Origin: an uncultured Christensenellaceae bacterium
GTDB taxonomy: Bacteria; Bacillota; Clostridia; Christensenellales; Borkfalkiaceae
Reading direction: 5' to 3'
DNA length: 51,909 nt
NCBI GenBank assembly: GCA_910588685.1
Contig: CAJUPX010000015.1
Coordinates: 1 to 51,909 of the forward strand
Part shown: piece after piece, positions 23,970 through 33,156 of the stretch
Layout of the letters: each line of letters begins with the position of its first letter
Position numbering within the stretch: the first letter of the stretch is position 1
Notes under the pieces: model-generated
Told to the model about the DNA's origin: nothing
Seen by the model: the letters and a program-made list of their open reading frames with translations, nothing else
Database searches by the model: none
Program-made: the position numbers and the translations under genes

Positions 23970-24338
23970 ATGAAACGAAATCAATCAACCGAAGATTATC
24001 TCGAATGCATTCTCCTCTTATCCCGCGAGGAAACTAACGTGCACCGCGTTGACGTGGCGCGCAAAATAGGCGTTTCGCAGCCAGCCGTGCAAAAAGCCAT
24101 AAAGCTTTTACAGTCGGACGGCTACGTTGAGTGCAGCGGACTGCACCTCTATTTAACCCGAAAAGGCGAGGAGTATGCAACAGAAATTTACGACAGGCAC
24201 TGTACGCTGCGTAAATTTTTAATATTGCTCGGCGTGCCGGCGGCGGACGCCGACGGCGACGCCTGCGAAATGGAGCACGTTTTATCCCGCGCGTCTTTTG
24301 CCGCAATTAAAAGGTGGGTAGAGGAGCGCGGCAATTAG
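23970..24338 (+). CDS. DtxR/MntR-family metal-dependent regulator
   Basis: 122 aa, short: winged helix plus dimerisation domain, no SH3-like domain. STEDYLECILLL supplies Asp9 and Glu12 (MntR-like ligands), YDRHCTLRKFL a His ligand, and ACEMEHVLS the C..EH triad typical of DtxR/IdeR rather than MntR. The ligand set is thus mixed, so the metal (Mn or Fe) is open. It starts 10 bases after the serpin stop. A promoter with an inverted repeat in its spacer lies just downstream and may be a target. Confidence 0.85.
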   Translation: MKRNQSTEDYLECILLLSREETNVHRVDVARKIGVSQPAVQKAIKLLQSDGYVECSGLHLYLTRKGEEYATEIYDRHCTLRKFLILLGVPAADADGDACEMEHVLSRASFAAIKRWVEERGN

Positions 24339-24376
24339 CCGGGTGAAATTTGCGTGAAAATTATTCTCACAAATAC

Positions 24377-24405
24377 TTGACATAATACATAGCGTATTAT
24401 ATAAT
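24377..24405 (+). promoter_or_regulatory. Promoter with an operator filling its spacer
   Basis: TTGACA (24377-24382), 17-base spacer, TATAAT (24400-24405). The entire spacer is the inverted repeat TAATAC-ATAGC-GTATTA, a textbook repressor position. It drives the small lipoprotein gene at 24523. Confidence 0.75.
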
Positions 24406-24430
24406 TAGGGCAATCATATATATAATATGT

Positions 24431-24473
24431 AAAAAAGGCATATGCCTTTTTTGCGTTGCTGCGCAACGCAAAA
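24431..24473 (+). promoter_or_regulatory. Two tandem hairpins in the leader of the small lipoprotein gene
   Basis: AAAAAAGGCATATGCCTTTTTT (24431-24452) is a perfect palindrome resembling a terminator. It is followed by TTTTGCGTTG-CTG-CGCAACGCAAAA (about 24449-24472). They share the T/A run, so they could be mutually exclusive (attenuator) or simply an early terminator. Confidence 0.55.
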
Positions 24474-24522
24474 GCAATTATGTTAATTAACGGGTATTAA
24501 CCCGAAAAAGGAGAATAACATT

Positions 24523-24912
24523 ATGAAAAAGATTGTTGTAGGCGTTGCAGTAGCTCTTGCTACTCTCATTATGTGTATGTGCTTTGCTGCGTGCAGCACG
24601 TCTGTTACCGGAACTTATAAGTTTCAGTCAATGAGTATGACTCAGGGTGGCACTACCGTAGAAATCAAAGTCGGCGAACAGTATATGGGTATGATTACCC
24701 TTAACGAAGATGCTTTTGTTATCACTATCAACGAGGATAACACCGTTGAATTTAAAATAAATATGGGTGAAGAAGCTACGGTTAATGGCACTTGGGAAGA
24801 GAAAGACGGCAAGTACTACATAACTTTGGAGGGAAAAACCCAGGAAATAACCGTTAAGGGTAATACTCTCACTATGGAAAACGAAGGCGCAAAAATAGTT
24901 CTTAAAAAATAA
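24523..24912 (+). CDS. Small lipoprotein with lipocalin-like beta domain
   Basis: 129 aa. A signal peptide and lipobox FAAC (near Cys24) precede about 100 residues of alternating beta strands: VTGTYKFQSMS, FVITINEDNTVEFKI, VNGTWEEKDGKYYITLEG, EITVKGNTLTMEN. This pattern is that of lipocalin-like/DUF5640 lipoproteins common in Clostridia; no ligand is implied. SD AAAGGAG. A repressible-looking promoter and structured leader suggest tight control. A terminator lies at 24991. Confidence 0.8.
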   Translation: MKKIVVGVAVALATLIMCMCFAACSTSVTGTYKFQSMSMTQGGTTVEIKVGEQYMGMITLNEDAFVITINEDNTVEFKINMGEEATVNGTWEEKDGKYYITLEGKTQEITVKGNTLTMENEGAKIVLKK

Positions 24913-24990
24913 TTTAACATCAAATCTCTACTGCTTTAACCGTAATTCCCGTAGGGAATTTTAGGTAAACAGCAGGTGAATGAAAATAAA

Positions 24991-25019
24991 GCGCGGCGTA
25001 AAGCCGCGCCTTTTCTTTT
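24991..25019 (+). terminator. Intrinsic terminator
   Basis: GCGCGGC / GCCGCGC around GTAAA, followed by CTTTTCTTTT. It ends the small lipoprotein transcript. Confidence 0.9.
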
Positions 25020-25146
25020 GTCTTTGTTTAGTTTTTAATTACCTGCGGAAAATGCGTTTTGCGCCCGTTTTTTTATTCAGAGTTTAAAATATTAAAAAAA
25101 TTTTACTTAAAACAGAAAATTTCGACAAAATAATATCATATATTTT

Positions 25147-25185
25147 TATGACAAACTTGACATTTTGTCATAAAAGTAATATACT
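25147..25185 (+). promoter_or_regulatory. Promoter of the giant surface gene with an overlapping 9-bp inverted repeat
   Basis: TTGACA (25157-25162), 17-base spacer, TATACT (25180-25185). TATGACAAA (25147-25155) and TTTGTCATA (25164-25172) form a perfect inverted repeat centred on the -35, a likely operator. Confidence 0.75.
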
Positions 25186-25238
25186 CAAAGTACTGAATAA
25201 TATAAAGATACATTTTTTTACTGGATCAAGGAATAAAA

Positions 25239-28200
25239 ATGAAACTCAAAAAGAGTAAAAACGGCAATCTGAGCGTTGTAAAAACGTCCGGCTTCAAGTT
25301 GGATAAAAACGCCAAAAACGTTAACAGCCGCGCAGGACTTGCTAAAAATAAAAAATCAAAAGAGGGGGAAAACCTCGTAAAGCGCAGAAAACCTCTGGCG
25401 TTGAAGCACGTGCGCCGTTTGCGTAAATTTGCGATTGCGCTCTCCTGCGTATTCGTCAGTGTTCTGGGCTACGTAAGTATGGGCTTTATTATAAAATCGC
25501 CCGTAGAGGAGTTGCCCGACGCGGATTACGCCACAGTATGTTTGAAAGCTCCCGAAAGCGGAGTTGCAACCGATTACACGATTGTAGAAAACGTAGGGTT
25601 TATGAATTACGTTTTACAAAACCAACCCTACTGGTCGTCGGAAATGCATTCTACCGTATACACGGTAATGCAACAGCAAGTACATACCTATAAACAATAT
25701 TACAATAACGTTCTTATTTCCGCAGATATAGCCGAAGGCGTTTCGTCGGAAGCTACGCAGTATTGTGTTGCTAACGGAGTGGTATTGTGGCGGGGCGCTG
25801 AAAACAAAAACTTTAACGGCATAAACACTCAGTGGCAAACAAAACAGCCGCAGGGACTTTCCGTACAGCAGTTTAAGCAAAAGCGCGGATTTCCGCCCTC
25901 GGAGTTTTCCGTATACGTACTCAACGAATACACGATTAAAAACGCTAATGATTATACTGCCGTTGATAACGGAAACGGCACGTATACTATAACGCTCGAT
26001 CTAAACGTAAATATGCAAGACGGCTTGTATGCCGCAGACTATTACTATAAACAGCAGATGTATGTTACGGGCGGACTTGACGAGCGCCCCGTAATCGATT
26101 CGACAACCGTTACATATACGTTTGACAGCTCGTGGCGCGTGCTCGAATTTTCTATAAGCGATTCGTACACCGCAAAAATGGGAATAAAAGTTTCGTGTAC
26201 TTCGGCTACAACCACGGTGTTTTCGTATGACGAGGATAAAGCGGCAAATACTTTTTACGATGATTATTTTAAAGCGTACGTAAATAACTTTGACGAATCC
26301 GACACAAACGCTACTAACGAGCCTAACGCGCTCAACTACCTTGCTGCGGCGTTTGGCAGCGTTTTGGACGAGGGTGCAACATTTAAAGTTAATTTCGGGC
26401 TTGATAAGCTTGATATGAGCGGAGTAGTCCACGTCGGGTTGGAAAACGGCGCGCTCAACGATATCCGCGTAGTCCTCGGCGATATATCCGTGTTTACGGG
26501 TGCGGACAATATCCTGTACGTTTCGGACGGCAAGGTTAAATATAAGCTTGATACAGGCGCGCTTTCGTCCGGTTCCGTTTCTAACGGAGAGGGGGGGGCG
26601 GCTCTTGATTTGGGTGCGATTACGGATAAGCTCACTGCGGGTAGTTTTACTGTTTCGGAAACGGAAGCAAAGTTAGATACCGTAATCGACTTGTTCGGGT
26701 TTGAAATAAATTTACATTTCACGTTTAACGTTGCAGATAACAATATTTCTCTCGGATATGTAAGCGCGGAAATTCCCGTCGGCAATACAACGCTCAGGGC
26801 GCGGCTTTCATTCGGCACTAAGGACGATATACCTCAAAAACCCGCTGATATGTCGGGGTATACGGATATTTTAAACGACGGAATAACGCTTAATACTACC
26901 GTTTTCATAGACAGTCTTAAACTTAGCGGTATAATAAAAATAATGATGTCCGACGGAGCGCTTAAGGGAGTTTACGCAGACCTCGGCGATTTTTCAGTTT
27001 TATACGATTGCACCGCGGATATGCTTTATTTGACTGACTCCAACGTGAAATATAAACTGAGTTTACAGTCATTTGGCGGCGACGGCTTAAATTTTTCGGG
27101 AATTTCGTTTGATTCCAACTCGATTTTAAGTCAGATAATTGGAAATTTACGCGCGGAAAACGGTGAAATTTCTACCGCTGCAACGCTTAACGTTCTTGAA
27201 CAAACCGTTTTTGCCGCCGTTGCGATTAAGCTTACGGGCGGGATAAGCGTAAATGCAAACTTAAATGCATTCAGTCATAATATAACGGCTACCGTCGGGT
27301 TCAGTACGGAAGAAGTAGTTTTACCCGACTTAAGCGAATACGTTGACGTACTCAATGAAGGAGTAACATTATCGGTAGATTTATCGATAGAAGATTTCCG
27401 CTTGAACGGACTTGTATATATCGGTCTTAAAGACGGAAAATTTACGGATTTGAGAGCTGATTTCGGCGAAATTGCTTTGTATTACGCAGACGACCGCCTT
27501 TACATAACCGACGGAACGGTGAAGTATATGATCAGCGTACCGCAGGGTAACGGTTCGGTCGGACCTTTAAACTTCGATTTTGCGGAAATAATTAAAAACC
27601 TTAATTTTACGGAGAGCGGATTTAATACTGAGCTGGCGGGCGAAGCCCTCGGCGCAATGTTGGAAGTAAGCATTTTCGGCGGAATAAACGTAAATGCAAA
27701 CGTAAATGCTTTCGGTAAAAATGTAACCGCTACCGTCGGGTTCAGCACGGAAGAAGTAAATTTACCCGATCTAAGCGAATACGTTGACGTGCTCAATGAT
27801 GGTGTAACCTTATCGGTTAATTTCTCGATAGACGGATTCCAACTTGACGGACTTGTATATATCGGTCTTAAAGACGGAAAATTTACGGATTTGAGAGCCG
27901 ACCTCGGCGAAATCGCGTTGTATTATGAAAACGGCCGGCTTTATTTAACCGACGGAACGGTGAAGTATATGCTTCGCGTGCCGCAGGACGACGGTTCGTT
28001 TGTGCCTTCAGATTTTGACCTGGCAACTATAATAAACAGCCTCACGTTTACGGCGGGCGGATTTGAAGCTAAACTGACGGGCGAATCGCTCGGCGCGGTG
28101 TTGGAAGTCGGAATTTTCGGCGGCTTTAAGGTAAATATAAATGCCGACGCGTTCGGCAAAACGTTATTTCTCGAAGCGGAATTTTCCGCGGAGCAAGTAG

Positions 28201-31200
28201 CTATGCCTAACCTTTCCGAGTACGTAGACGTTATCAACGAGGGTATAAGCCTTAGCGTGAGTGCGGTAATCGACGAGAAAGACAATCTCGGCGACGGCGA
28301 AATTCAACTCAACGGCAACGTGTTTATAGGTTTAAGCGAAGGAAAGCTCACCGAAATAAGAGCCGACTTCGGCGAAATAGCCGTTTATTTCGATAACGCT
28401 GAGCAGCTCCTTTACGTTAAAATAGGAAATAATAAATATAAACTCGATATCGGTTTAATACAACCCGGCGCAAGCATAGATTTTACTTCTCTTCTGCCCG
28501 ATAACGTTTCTGTAAACGTCGGCGAAATTCTCAACAATATTGTAGCCGAGTTCAAGCAAATTTCTATAAATACCGAAATTGGAATTTTTGACGCGTTAGT
28601 GCCCGTATCCGCAAAGCTTAGTTTTGATAACGGTTTGAATGCGGAGTTCGGCTTGGAAATTGCAGGTGTAAAGGTCGGGCTTTCTGCAAGATTTTCCAAC
28701 GAGCAGATTCCTGCGCTCGGCGACGGCGAAAAGCAAGAGTATATCAACGTAATCGAAGATATCTGGGGCGCTGTTGAAAGCGTAATAGGCAACAGTATCA
28801 CAGCCGAGGTTTCGGGCAAGCTGTATTCGTATGACAACAGCAAGTATGCGCAGTACGGTTACGTTAAGTACAACTTTACGGCGGTTTTAGAATACGATTA
28901 CAGAGGCGAAAACAAGCGCCCCGTAACTATAGATAATGGAACTTTCAACGTTGACAGCGAAGTGTATCTGCACTTTAACTTGAATTTATCGGCTACATCC
29001 AACCTCGATAACAGCCTCGGTATAGACGTCATCTTAATGGACGCAAACCCGAATACCTCTTCAAACGGAGTAACGGACGGCGGCTACTATAAAGACGGCG
29101 CGCTCGACGTGTTCGTCAGCGTTTCCCAGTACTCGCCAGACAGCGCTAATTATTCTCCGTTACAGGTTTATGCGCCTATGGACGAAATAATGACGTTGCT
29201 TGCAATGGTAGGTTCGGCGGCAAATTTAGATAAGCTTTCATTTGAGAACAACGCCGAACTCAACAGCGCCGTTTCGGAAATTGCAAGTATAGTAGACAGC
29301 TTGCTTATTGAAAACTATATTCCCAATACCAAAGACCAGTTTGCGTCGCTGGGCGCAAGCCTTATTCCACAAATACTCGGCGTAAGCTTGCAGGAGTATC
29401 TCGACGAAATTCTTTCGTCGCTTTCCGCGTCGTCACCCGACGGAAATAAAACGGATAACCACAGGAAAAAGCCTGTTGCGGACTACGTTACAGATATATC
29501 GTTTGCAGACAACAGCCTTAAAGTTACGCTCGATTCCGCGTTAATATATAACAAAGAAATGCCGGCGGACGACTTTATAGTTATTGAAATCAATACTGAG
29601 TCGTTTGACGGAGGTTGTAAAAAGCTTACGGATATTTCGCTTAAAAACGTGTACTTCGGCGAAAATAACGTTAACGAGCTCGATATGGCGTTAAGCCTTA
29701 AATACGGTGAGGTTCAACGCCCCGACGAACAAAACGGTTTAAACGGTTACATAAATTTTGACGGTATCGATACGCTTTTAAAAGCTCTCGTTAACTCTGC
29801 TACTCACAAAACGGACGGCGGGGATAACGCTTACGAACTGAACAGATACTATCTCCTCAACGGTTCGTTTAACGCTACTATAAGCGTAATAGGCATAAAT
29901 ATAGGCGTTAATATCGATTTAAATTCAATAGCCGTAAATATCGATGAAAACAACAACGTGGCAATAGACGCGCATATTTCCTATCAGGGCGTGCAGCAGT
30001 TAAATCAAATAGCCATAAACGGTGATACCGATTTATATCTTTCGATAAGAAACGATATGATTTATTTGAAGCGCGTTCAAAAAACATACTGGGAAAAAGT
30101 ATTGTTTGTTACTACTGAAAAAACGTACGAAACGCCCGTGGTTGAGTATCGCGTAATGACACTGGACGCCTTCCGCGACGATATAATAAATCAGTTGGTA
30201 TTTATGTTTAACTTCGGTTCGCTCGTATCTGACAATCTCCAGGGAGTCGGTTCAAACGGCGGGGGAGGTTCGGCTATCTTCGATAACAGGGATTTGGGAA
30301 ATCTTTTAAATTACGTCCTTGCTTATTATACCTGCGAAGAAAACGACGGCGGAGCAAGCTGGAACTTTGCAATCAACGGACAAATGCTCACCGACCTCGT
30401 GGGAATGACAATGTCGGATATTCCCATAACGATAAATGCCGAAAAGAATTCCGACGGGACTTATATCATAAAGGGGCTTAAAATTAATCAATCGTCTATG
30501 AAGCTCGTGGGTAGTATAGTTACCTTGAATTTCAGCGGTTATCTCAATTATTGCAATCCCAACGAAATTGAAAATCACGGCTACACGGATACTTCTGTAA
30601 AGCTTGACCAGGCGGCAATGCCCGAGCTTAACGGCAATAGTTGGAACGAGGTTCTCGGCGGTAATTCGTTTGAAGATATTTCCAAAGTAATTAACTGGGA
30701 TTTGTTAACTGCGGATACGGGGCTTAAATACCTCTCGTTCGGGAACGGGTCGCCTATAGGCGTTGCGCCTCTGCGGTATCTTTACGCGTCTGACGAAAGC
30801 AATACCCGCTTTGAACAGTGGGGTAATACGTGTACGGCGCTTTATAACGGAAATACGGGCAACGTTTATACTTATTCGGTTGCGCCCGACCCCTACGATA
30901 TAATGCCCAAAGTCGAAAATATGACGGCGGTGTGGCAAAGCGGTTATGAATTTGAGGACGGCACGCTTATAGTAAGAGCTGTTTATGATACAACGTATAA
31001 AATAACTATCGACAGTATTTATCCCACGGACGGCGATTATCTGTACAATGACGACGCAGGAATTTGGAATTATACTGTTGAAGAAGCGTACGGCAGCGTG
31101 CTTCTGCCTGTAAACGTTTACTATACGGACGGATATTATACTTACGGTCTGAAATATTACGTTGACGAAAGAGGAAACGTATGCGCGTCCGATAACACGG

Positions 31201-32366
31201 CGTACAACAATTACGGTTTGCTTTGCCTGGTTATGCCGGTTTCGGGAGATAAGCATTATACTGCGGTATGGGAACGCGTTTACGAAATTAAATTCGTAGC
31301 AGAGTTCGACGGCACAAGCCGCGAAATTTCCCGGTATTACTACGAAAACGACAATCTTTTGGATAACCTTCCCGATGTGCCGCATATAGGCGGATATAAA
31401 GGCGAATGGATTTTGCCCGAAAATACGGTAATTTCGCCAAATTCGGATTTAGTTATATATGCGGAATATACTATTGTCAGCTATACTGTAAATCTGGTAA
31501 GCGCTCAGGCTGTAACAAATGAAAACTTTATTGCGGCGGACGGCGGTTATTCATTCGCGCAAAACTATCTATATGCAAGCAGGGTTACTCTCAATGAGCT
31601 TAATCCCGTATCGGGCGTTTACGTATTTAAAGGATTTTACAACAATCCCGAGTTCACGGGCAACCCCGTAACCGAATTTATAGTAACGAACGACGTTACT
31701 TACTACGCAAAGTGGGAAGGCAAGGCTATTAACGTAACTTATAAGAGCGATTTGCCGTTCGGTAACGCAAAATTAGGCGAAGATAACTTCTATTCGTTTA
31801 AGGTTGTAATGCGTTACGGTTTAAATGAAAATCTTGCAAATTTCACGCAGGACGGCTATATATTCCTCGGTTGGTATGCGGAAAGCAACGGCGCTTATTC
31901 GTACGTTGCTTCGGCGGACGGGTTGAAATCGAATGTAGAAAGTATTGCCGCTGTGTCCGATAGCGTAGACGTTACTCTTTGGGCGGTATGGGCTGTTGAC
32001 GATATCTGTATAAGTCTAACTAAGGTAACGGGCTCGAAGTGGGCGTTTACAGGCACGTACGCACTGAATTATGCGGACGGCATAAGCGCAATAATTTCGC
32101 AGTCTGCGGATATTCAGTGCTCGGTATCCGTAACATACTATGCGCACGGTAAAAAGTTAGGCGGCGCCGCATTCTCATACGATAATATAGGTACTGCAAC
32201 CTTCAGCGGAACAAGCGGTTCGCTCGATAAATCGGGTATGAATTGCGGTAACGGCTTCCTCGGCAGTAATTTAAGCGGTTCCGTAACCGTAAAAGCAACG
32301 TTTAGTTGCGGCGGAGCAACTCTCGGCTCGTCTTCGGAATTTGAGCAGTTCTGCAACAAATCATAA
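25239..32366 (+). CDS. Giant repeat-containing surface protein, 2375 aa
   Basis: A basic cytosolic N-terminus of about 60 residues precedes a membrane segment (FAIALSCVFVSVLGYVSMGFII), so it is N-terminally anchored or processed there. From about residue 380 to 1110, five units of about 145-160 aa repeat the pattern YVDVLNxGVTLSV...LxGLVYIGLKDGKFTDLRAD...YxTDGTVKY. Residues about 1110-1930 hold further beta-rich modules. About 1930-2270 are InlB/Listeria-Bacteroides-type B repeats (for example FKGFYNNPEFTG, FLGWYAESNG). No LPXTG or C-terminal helix is present. A G8 tract lies in the coding region at 26591-26598. Adhesion or biofilm function is inference. Confidence 0.85.
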   Translation: MKLKKSKNGNLSVVKTSGFKLDKNAKNVNSRAGLAKNKKSKEGENLVKRRKPLALKHVRRLRKFAIALSCVFVSVLGYVSMGFIIKSPVEELPDADYATVCLKAPESGVATDYTIVENVGFMNYVLQNQPYWSSEMHSTVYTVMQQQVHTYKQYYNNVLISADIAEGVSSEATQYCVANGVVLWRGAENKNFNGINTQWQTKQPQGLSVQQFKQKRGFPPSEFSVYVLNEYTIKNANDYTAVDNGNGTYTITLDLNVNMQDGLYAADYYYKQQMYVTGGLDERPVIDSTTVTYTFDSSWRVLEFSISDSYTAKMGIKVSCTSATTTVFSYDEDKAANTFYDDYFKAYVNNFDESDTNATNEPNALNYLAAAFGSVLDEGATFKVNFGLDKLDMSGVVHVGLENGALNDIRVVLGDISVFTGADNILYVSDGKVKYKLDTGALSSGSVSNGEGGAALDLGAITDKLTAGSFTVSETEAKLDTVIDLFGFEINLHFTFNVADNNISLGYVSAEIPVGNTTLRARLSFGTKDDIPQKPADMSGYTDILNDGITLNTTVFIDSLKLSGIIKIMMSDGALKGVYADLGDFSVLYDCTADMLYLTDSNVKYKLSLQSFGGDGLNFSGISFDSNSILSQIIGNLRAENGEISTAATLNVLEQTVFAAVAIKLTGGISVNANLNAFSHNITATVGFSTEEVVLPDLSEYVDVLNEGVTLSVDLSIEDFRLNGLVYIGLKDGKFTDLRADFGEIALYYADDRLYITDGTVKYMISVPQGNGSVGPLNFDFAEIIKNLNFTESGFNTELAGEALGAMLEVSIFGGINVNANVNAFGKNVTATVGFSTEEVNLPDLSEYVDVLNDGVTLSVNFSIDGFQLDGLVYIGLKDGKFTDLRADLGEIALYYENGRLYLTDGTVKYMLRVPQDDGSFVPSDFDLATIINSLTFTAGGFEAKLTGESLGAVLEVGIFGGFKVNINADAFGKTLFLEAEFSAEQVAMPNLSEYVDVINEGISLSVSAVIDEKDNLGDGEIQLNGNVFIGLSEGKLTEIRADFGEIAVYFDNAEQLLYVKIGNNKYKLDIGLIQPGASIDFTSLLPDNVSVNVGEILNNIVAEFKQISINTEIGIFDALVPVSAKLSFDNGLNAEFGLEIAGVKVGLSARFSNEQIPALGDGEKQEYINVIEDIWGAVESVIGNSITAEVSGKLYSYDNSKYAQYGYVKYNFTAVLEYDYRGENKRPVTIDNGTFNVDSEVYLHFNLNLSATSNLDNSLGIDVILMDANPNTSSNGVTDGGYYKDGALDVFVSVSQYSPDSANYSPLQVYAPMDEIMTLLAMVGSAANLDKLSFENNAELNSAVSEIASIVDSLLIENYIPNTKDQFASLGASLIPQILGVSLQEYLDEILSSLSASSPDGNKTDNHRKKPVADYVTDISFADNSLKVTLDSALIYNKEMPADDFIVIEINTESFDGGCKKLTDISLKNVYFGENNVNELDMALSLKYGEVQRPDEQNGLNGYINFDGIDTLLKALVNSATHKTDGGDNAYELNRYYLLNGSFNATISVIGINIGVNIDLNSIAVNIDENNNVAIDAHISYQGVQQLNQIAINGDTDLYLSIRNDMIYLKRVQKTYWEKVLFVTTEKTYETPVVEYRVMTLDAFRDDIINQLVFMFNFGSLVSDNLQGVGSNGGGGSAIFDNRDLGNLLNYVLAYYTCEENDGGASWNFAINGQMLTDLVGMTMSDIPITINAEKNSDGTYIIKGLKINQSSMKLVGSIVTLNFSGYLNYCNPNEIENHGYTDTSVKLDQAAMPELNGNSWNEVLGGNSFEDISKVINWDLLTADTGLKYLSFGNGSPIGVAPLRYLYASDESNTRFEQWGNTCTALYNGNTGNVYTYSVAPDPYDIMPKVENMTAVWQSGYEFEDGTLIVRAVYDTTYKITIDSIYPTDGDYLYNDDAGIWNYTVEEAYGSVLLPVNVYYTDGYYTYGLKYYVDERGNVCASDNTAYNNYGLLCLVMPVSGDKHYTAVWERVYEIKFVAEFDGTSREISRYYYENDNLLDNLPDVPHIGGYKGEWILPENTVISPNSDLVIYAEYTIVSYTVNLVSAQAVTNENFIAADGGYSFAQNYLYASRVTLNELNPVSGVYVFKGFYNNPEFTGNPVTEFIVTNDVTYYAKWEGKAINVTYKSDLPFGNAKLGEDNFYSFKVVMRYGLNENLANFTQDGYIFLGWYAESNGAYSYVASADGLKSNVESIAAVSDSVDVTLWAVWAVDDICISLTKVTGSKWAFTGTYALNYADGISAIISQSADIQCSVSVTYYAHGKKLGGAAFSYDNIGTATFSGTSGSLDKSGMNCGNGFLGSNLSGSVTVKATFSCGGATLGSSSEFEQFCNKS
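26385..28500 (+). repeat. Coding tandem repeats in the giant surface gene
   Basis: Five diverged units start near 26385, 26858, 27339, 27780 and 28221. The 27339 and 27780 units are 441 bp apart and close to identical over stretches such as GGACTTGTATATATCGGTCT, indicating recent duplication or gene conversion. Confidence 0.85.
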
Positions 32367-32484
32367 TATTCAATCTATGCCGGTTTAGCTTAGCGGGATA
32401 GGATAGAGTACAATTATTTGTTTTTTTACTTTCAGTATGATATAATGATTTTAAGATAAACGGCAAATAACAGAGGCAAACGAA

Positions 32485-32991
32485 ATGTGTATTACATTGA
32501 AAAGTACTCCGGCAAAATATGAAAAAATGATGGAGGAGCTTGTGCCGCCGTTGTTTGAACTATTAAAAGAACTGGACTCTCTTGAACAGGAAATATTTGT
32601 GCGTAACTGTGAAATGGATAAGGAAAAACCCGCACTGAAAATTCCTTCTCACCTGGTTCATCCGAAATGAGATGAGCTGATAAGTGAATACAGAACACGC
32701 TTTGGGGTTATTATTGATAAAAGAGTCAGTGAAAAACTCAGGTCACGCGGATATGCAAACAGCTTTGGCAATCCCAGTCGGTATTCTTATTTGAAAAGCG
32801 GAGCGTTTTCGGCAGAGTTTACTATGCGAAAGGAAGATATGGCGAGTATAGTTATACATTATCAGAGCTCTAATAACTCTGTCGATAAAAAACATAAATT
32901 TGTACTTCGGTTAATTGATGACAAATGGCTGATTGATGAAAAATACTACGGCTTTGAGGATGAAAAAACCTGGTATTCGGATAGCATTTAA
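32485..32991 (+). pseudogene. Broken NTF2-fold (RhsIA-type) immunity protein gene
   Basis: One reading frame of 168 codons is interrupted by TGA at 32668-32670. The two parts read ...PSHLVHPK-stop-DELISEYRTRFG... and SYLKSGAFSAEFTMRKED...HKFVLRLIDDKWLIDEKYYGFEDEKTWYSDSI. This pattern fits the RhsIA-like immunity proteins that neutralise polymorphic toxins. The stop replaces an aromatic position, most simply TGG (Trp) to TGA. No partner toxin is nearby. TGA is a true stop elsewhere in the window, so this is decay rather than recoding. Confidence 0.75.
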
Positions 32992-33033
32992 AATGAACTA
33001 AATTCTAATTTATAGTTCTAATATTGAGTATTC

Positions 33034-33066
33034 AAAAGCTCTCGGACATTTTGTTCGAGAGCTTTC
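33034..33066 (+). terminator. Terminator behind the broken immunity gene
   Basis: AAAAGCTCTCGGACA / TGTTCGAGAGCTTTC hairpin; nearly the same sequence as the terminator at 537-571, suggesting a shared origin of the two cassettes. Confidence 0.8.
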
Positions 33067-33106
33067 TGTCATCGCTTTAAAGCGCAGGCGCTTAATTATA
33101 GTAATA

Positions 33107-33140
33107 TAAAAAGGAGAAGCGGCTTTTATAGCCGCCTCTC
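33107..33140 (-). terminator. Terminator of the 957-aa / 74-aa operon
   Basis: On the minus strand GAGAGGCGGCT / AGCCGCTTCTC around ATAAA, followed by CTTTTTTATAT. Confidence 0.8.
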
Positions 33141-33156
33141 TAAGTTTTACTTTAAA

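Noticed and set aside
26385..28500. Mobile-element or phage origin of the giant surface gene
   Set aside because: No integrase, transposase, att-like repeats or tRNA boundary are visible nearby; the repeats are coding, in frame and internally duplicated.
32668..32670. UGA read as tryptophan or selenocysteine (alternative code) in the immunity-like gene
   Set aside because: TGA is a normal stop at DUF1292, degV, psd and the 44994 gene, TGG encodes Trp throughout, and no SECIS-like stem follows; a nonsense mutation is simpler.
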